NCBI GenBank assembly: GCA_030065635.1
Contig: JASJDJ010000002.1
Location: forward strand, 1 to 64,000
Direction: 5' to 3'
Length of the DNA stretch: 64,000 nucleotides
DNA from: Xenococcaceae cyanobacterium MO_188.B32
GTDB taxonomy: Bacteria > Cyanobacteriota > Cyanobacteriia > Cyanobacteriales > Xenococcaceae
A model generated the notes under the pieces. It did not search any database. It saw nothing but the letters and a program-made list of their open reading frames with translations, and was not told where the DNA came from. The translations under genes were made by a program, and so were the position numbers. Positions 63,455 to 64,000 of the stretch are shown piece after piece (positions within the stretch are counted from its first letter, which is position 1; each line of letters opens with the position of its first letter).

Positions 63455-64000
63455 TTACTTTAATTGCAAAGCATGAAGAATAGAACCAATTAATCCTACT
63501 TGAGGATTGAGAATAATATGAAGAGGAATTTTGTCTAGCAATGGACTCATTCTTCCTTTTTCTTTAAAAGCTAATAAAAAACGTTCTTCTTTCATTAGAG
63601 GCAAAATTTTAGCAGCAATACCACCAGCAATATAAATACCGCCATAGGGAAGAAAGTTGAGAGCTAGATTGCCTGTCTCTGCACCATATGCCTCAACAAA
63701 TATTTCCATAGTTTTGATGCAAAGAGGATCGCTCCTATTAAGAGCAGCTTGACTGATAATAGCAGCAGCATCGATCGTTTTGTTTTGTTGTTGTTCCCAA
63801 CTCCGAATTTTATCACCTATTGCCGAGGATTCTCGCTCAAAATTAGAGTCTCGTAGATATTGATAAATATTCACAATTCCTTGACCAGAAACTACCCTTT
63901 CTACAGAAATATGTTCTTGGTTAAGTTTAGTTTGTAAATACTGTAAAAGGTCAATTTCTATTTGATTACGGGGAGCAAAATCTGTATGTCCTCCTTCTGA
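63455..64000 (-). CDS. glk: Glucokinase, 3' part (runs off the window)
   Basis: The C-terminal part of the bacterial glucokinase family; the frame stays open to position 64000, so the N-terminal half is outside. The visible part has SEGGHTDFAPRN (glucose-binding), SVERVVSGQGI and NFLPYGGIYIAGGIAAKI. It phosphorylates glucose with ATP. A complete protein would be about 340 residues. The GTG at 63874 is internal and is not the start. Confidence 0.9.
   Translation of the reverse strand, partial: SEGGHTDFAPRNQIEIDLLQYLQTKLNQEHISVERVVSGQGIVNIYQYLRDSNFERESSAIGDKIRSWEQQQNKTIDAAAIISQAALNRSDPLCIKTMEIFVEAYGAETGNLALNFLPYGGIYIAGGIAAKILPLMKEERFLLAFKEKGRMSPLLDKIPLHIILNPQVGLIGSILHALQLK

Overview
The window is a piece of cyanobacterial chromosome. 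It carries photosystem II genes (psbA, psbN, psbH), a clpR-clpP pair, hisG of the short form, epoxyqueuosine reductase, an OprB/SLH porin and many GCGATCGC (HIP1) octamers, and it is AT-rich. The genus cannot be fixed from the sequence; a unicellular or pleurocapsalean type of cyanobacterium would fit, at low confidence.

Layout. 1-10 kb: HAD phosphatase, queG, an mgtC gene split by an insertion, rsmH, small membrane proteins, an HPP-family protein, a TauD-like dioxygenase and a chromate-type transporter. This stretch holds four related insertions (A 1-160, B 2618-3055, C 4434-5070, D 9426-9965) with no transposase gene. 10-27 kb: a periplasmic amino-acid/amide-binding protein, a cytosine-deaminase-like amidohydrolase, a ~1,940-residue multidomain polysaccharide-active protein, an AddB-like P-loop protein, a nitroreductase, a NitT/TauT-type ABC transporter and a porin. 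27-37 kb: mostly photosynthesis and housekeeping (psbN, psbH, tatA, two OmpR-type regulators, psbA, rluE-like, rplY, purA, hisG), then a 145-bp MITE and a Coq4-like gene. 37-55 kb: clpR-clpP, M16-like protein, ribokinase, ATP-grasp ligase, a type II restriction-modification pair, J-domain protein, uppS-cdaA-lysA, rimI, clpC. 55-64 kb is accessory-looking: a cupin gene and three very small genes, all with strong Shine-Dalgarno sites, an NB-ARC/WD40 STAND protein with 14 blades, dcd, DUF1499, a truncated tnpB and the C-terminal part of glucokinase.

The strongest unusual signal is the A-D element family. Removing exactly 438 bp (element B) restores an uninterrupted MgtC reading frame. B, C and D share ordered conserved blocks and nested hairpins with compensatory base changes, insert after a GYGA tetranucleotide and end in GTCA. 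They look like non-autonomous IS200/IS605-type elements whose conserved content is a structured RNA. They resemble HEARO elements (the RNA class linked to IscB/IsrB omega RNA), but that assignment is inference and needs a covariance search. Other points are a 14-blade STAND protein with near-identical adjacent blades and a fossil blade upstream, a cluster of small SD-led genes, a Coq4 HDxxH-x11-E motif in a small protein, and a divergent D1 with Trp at position 126.
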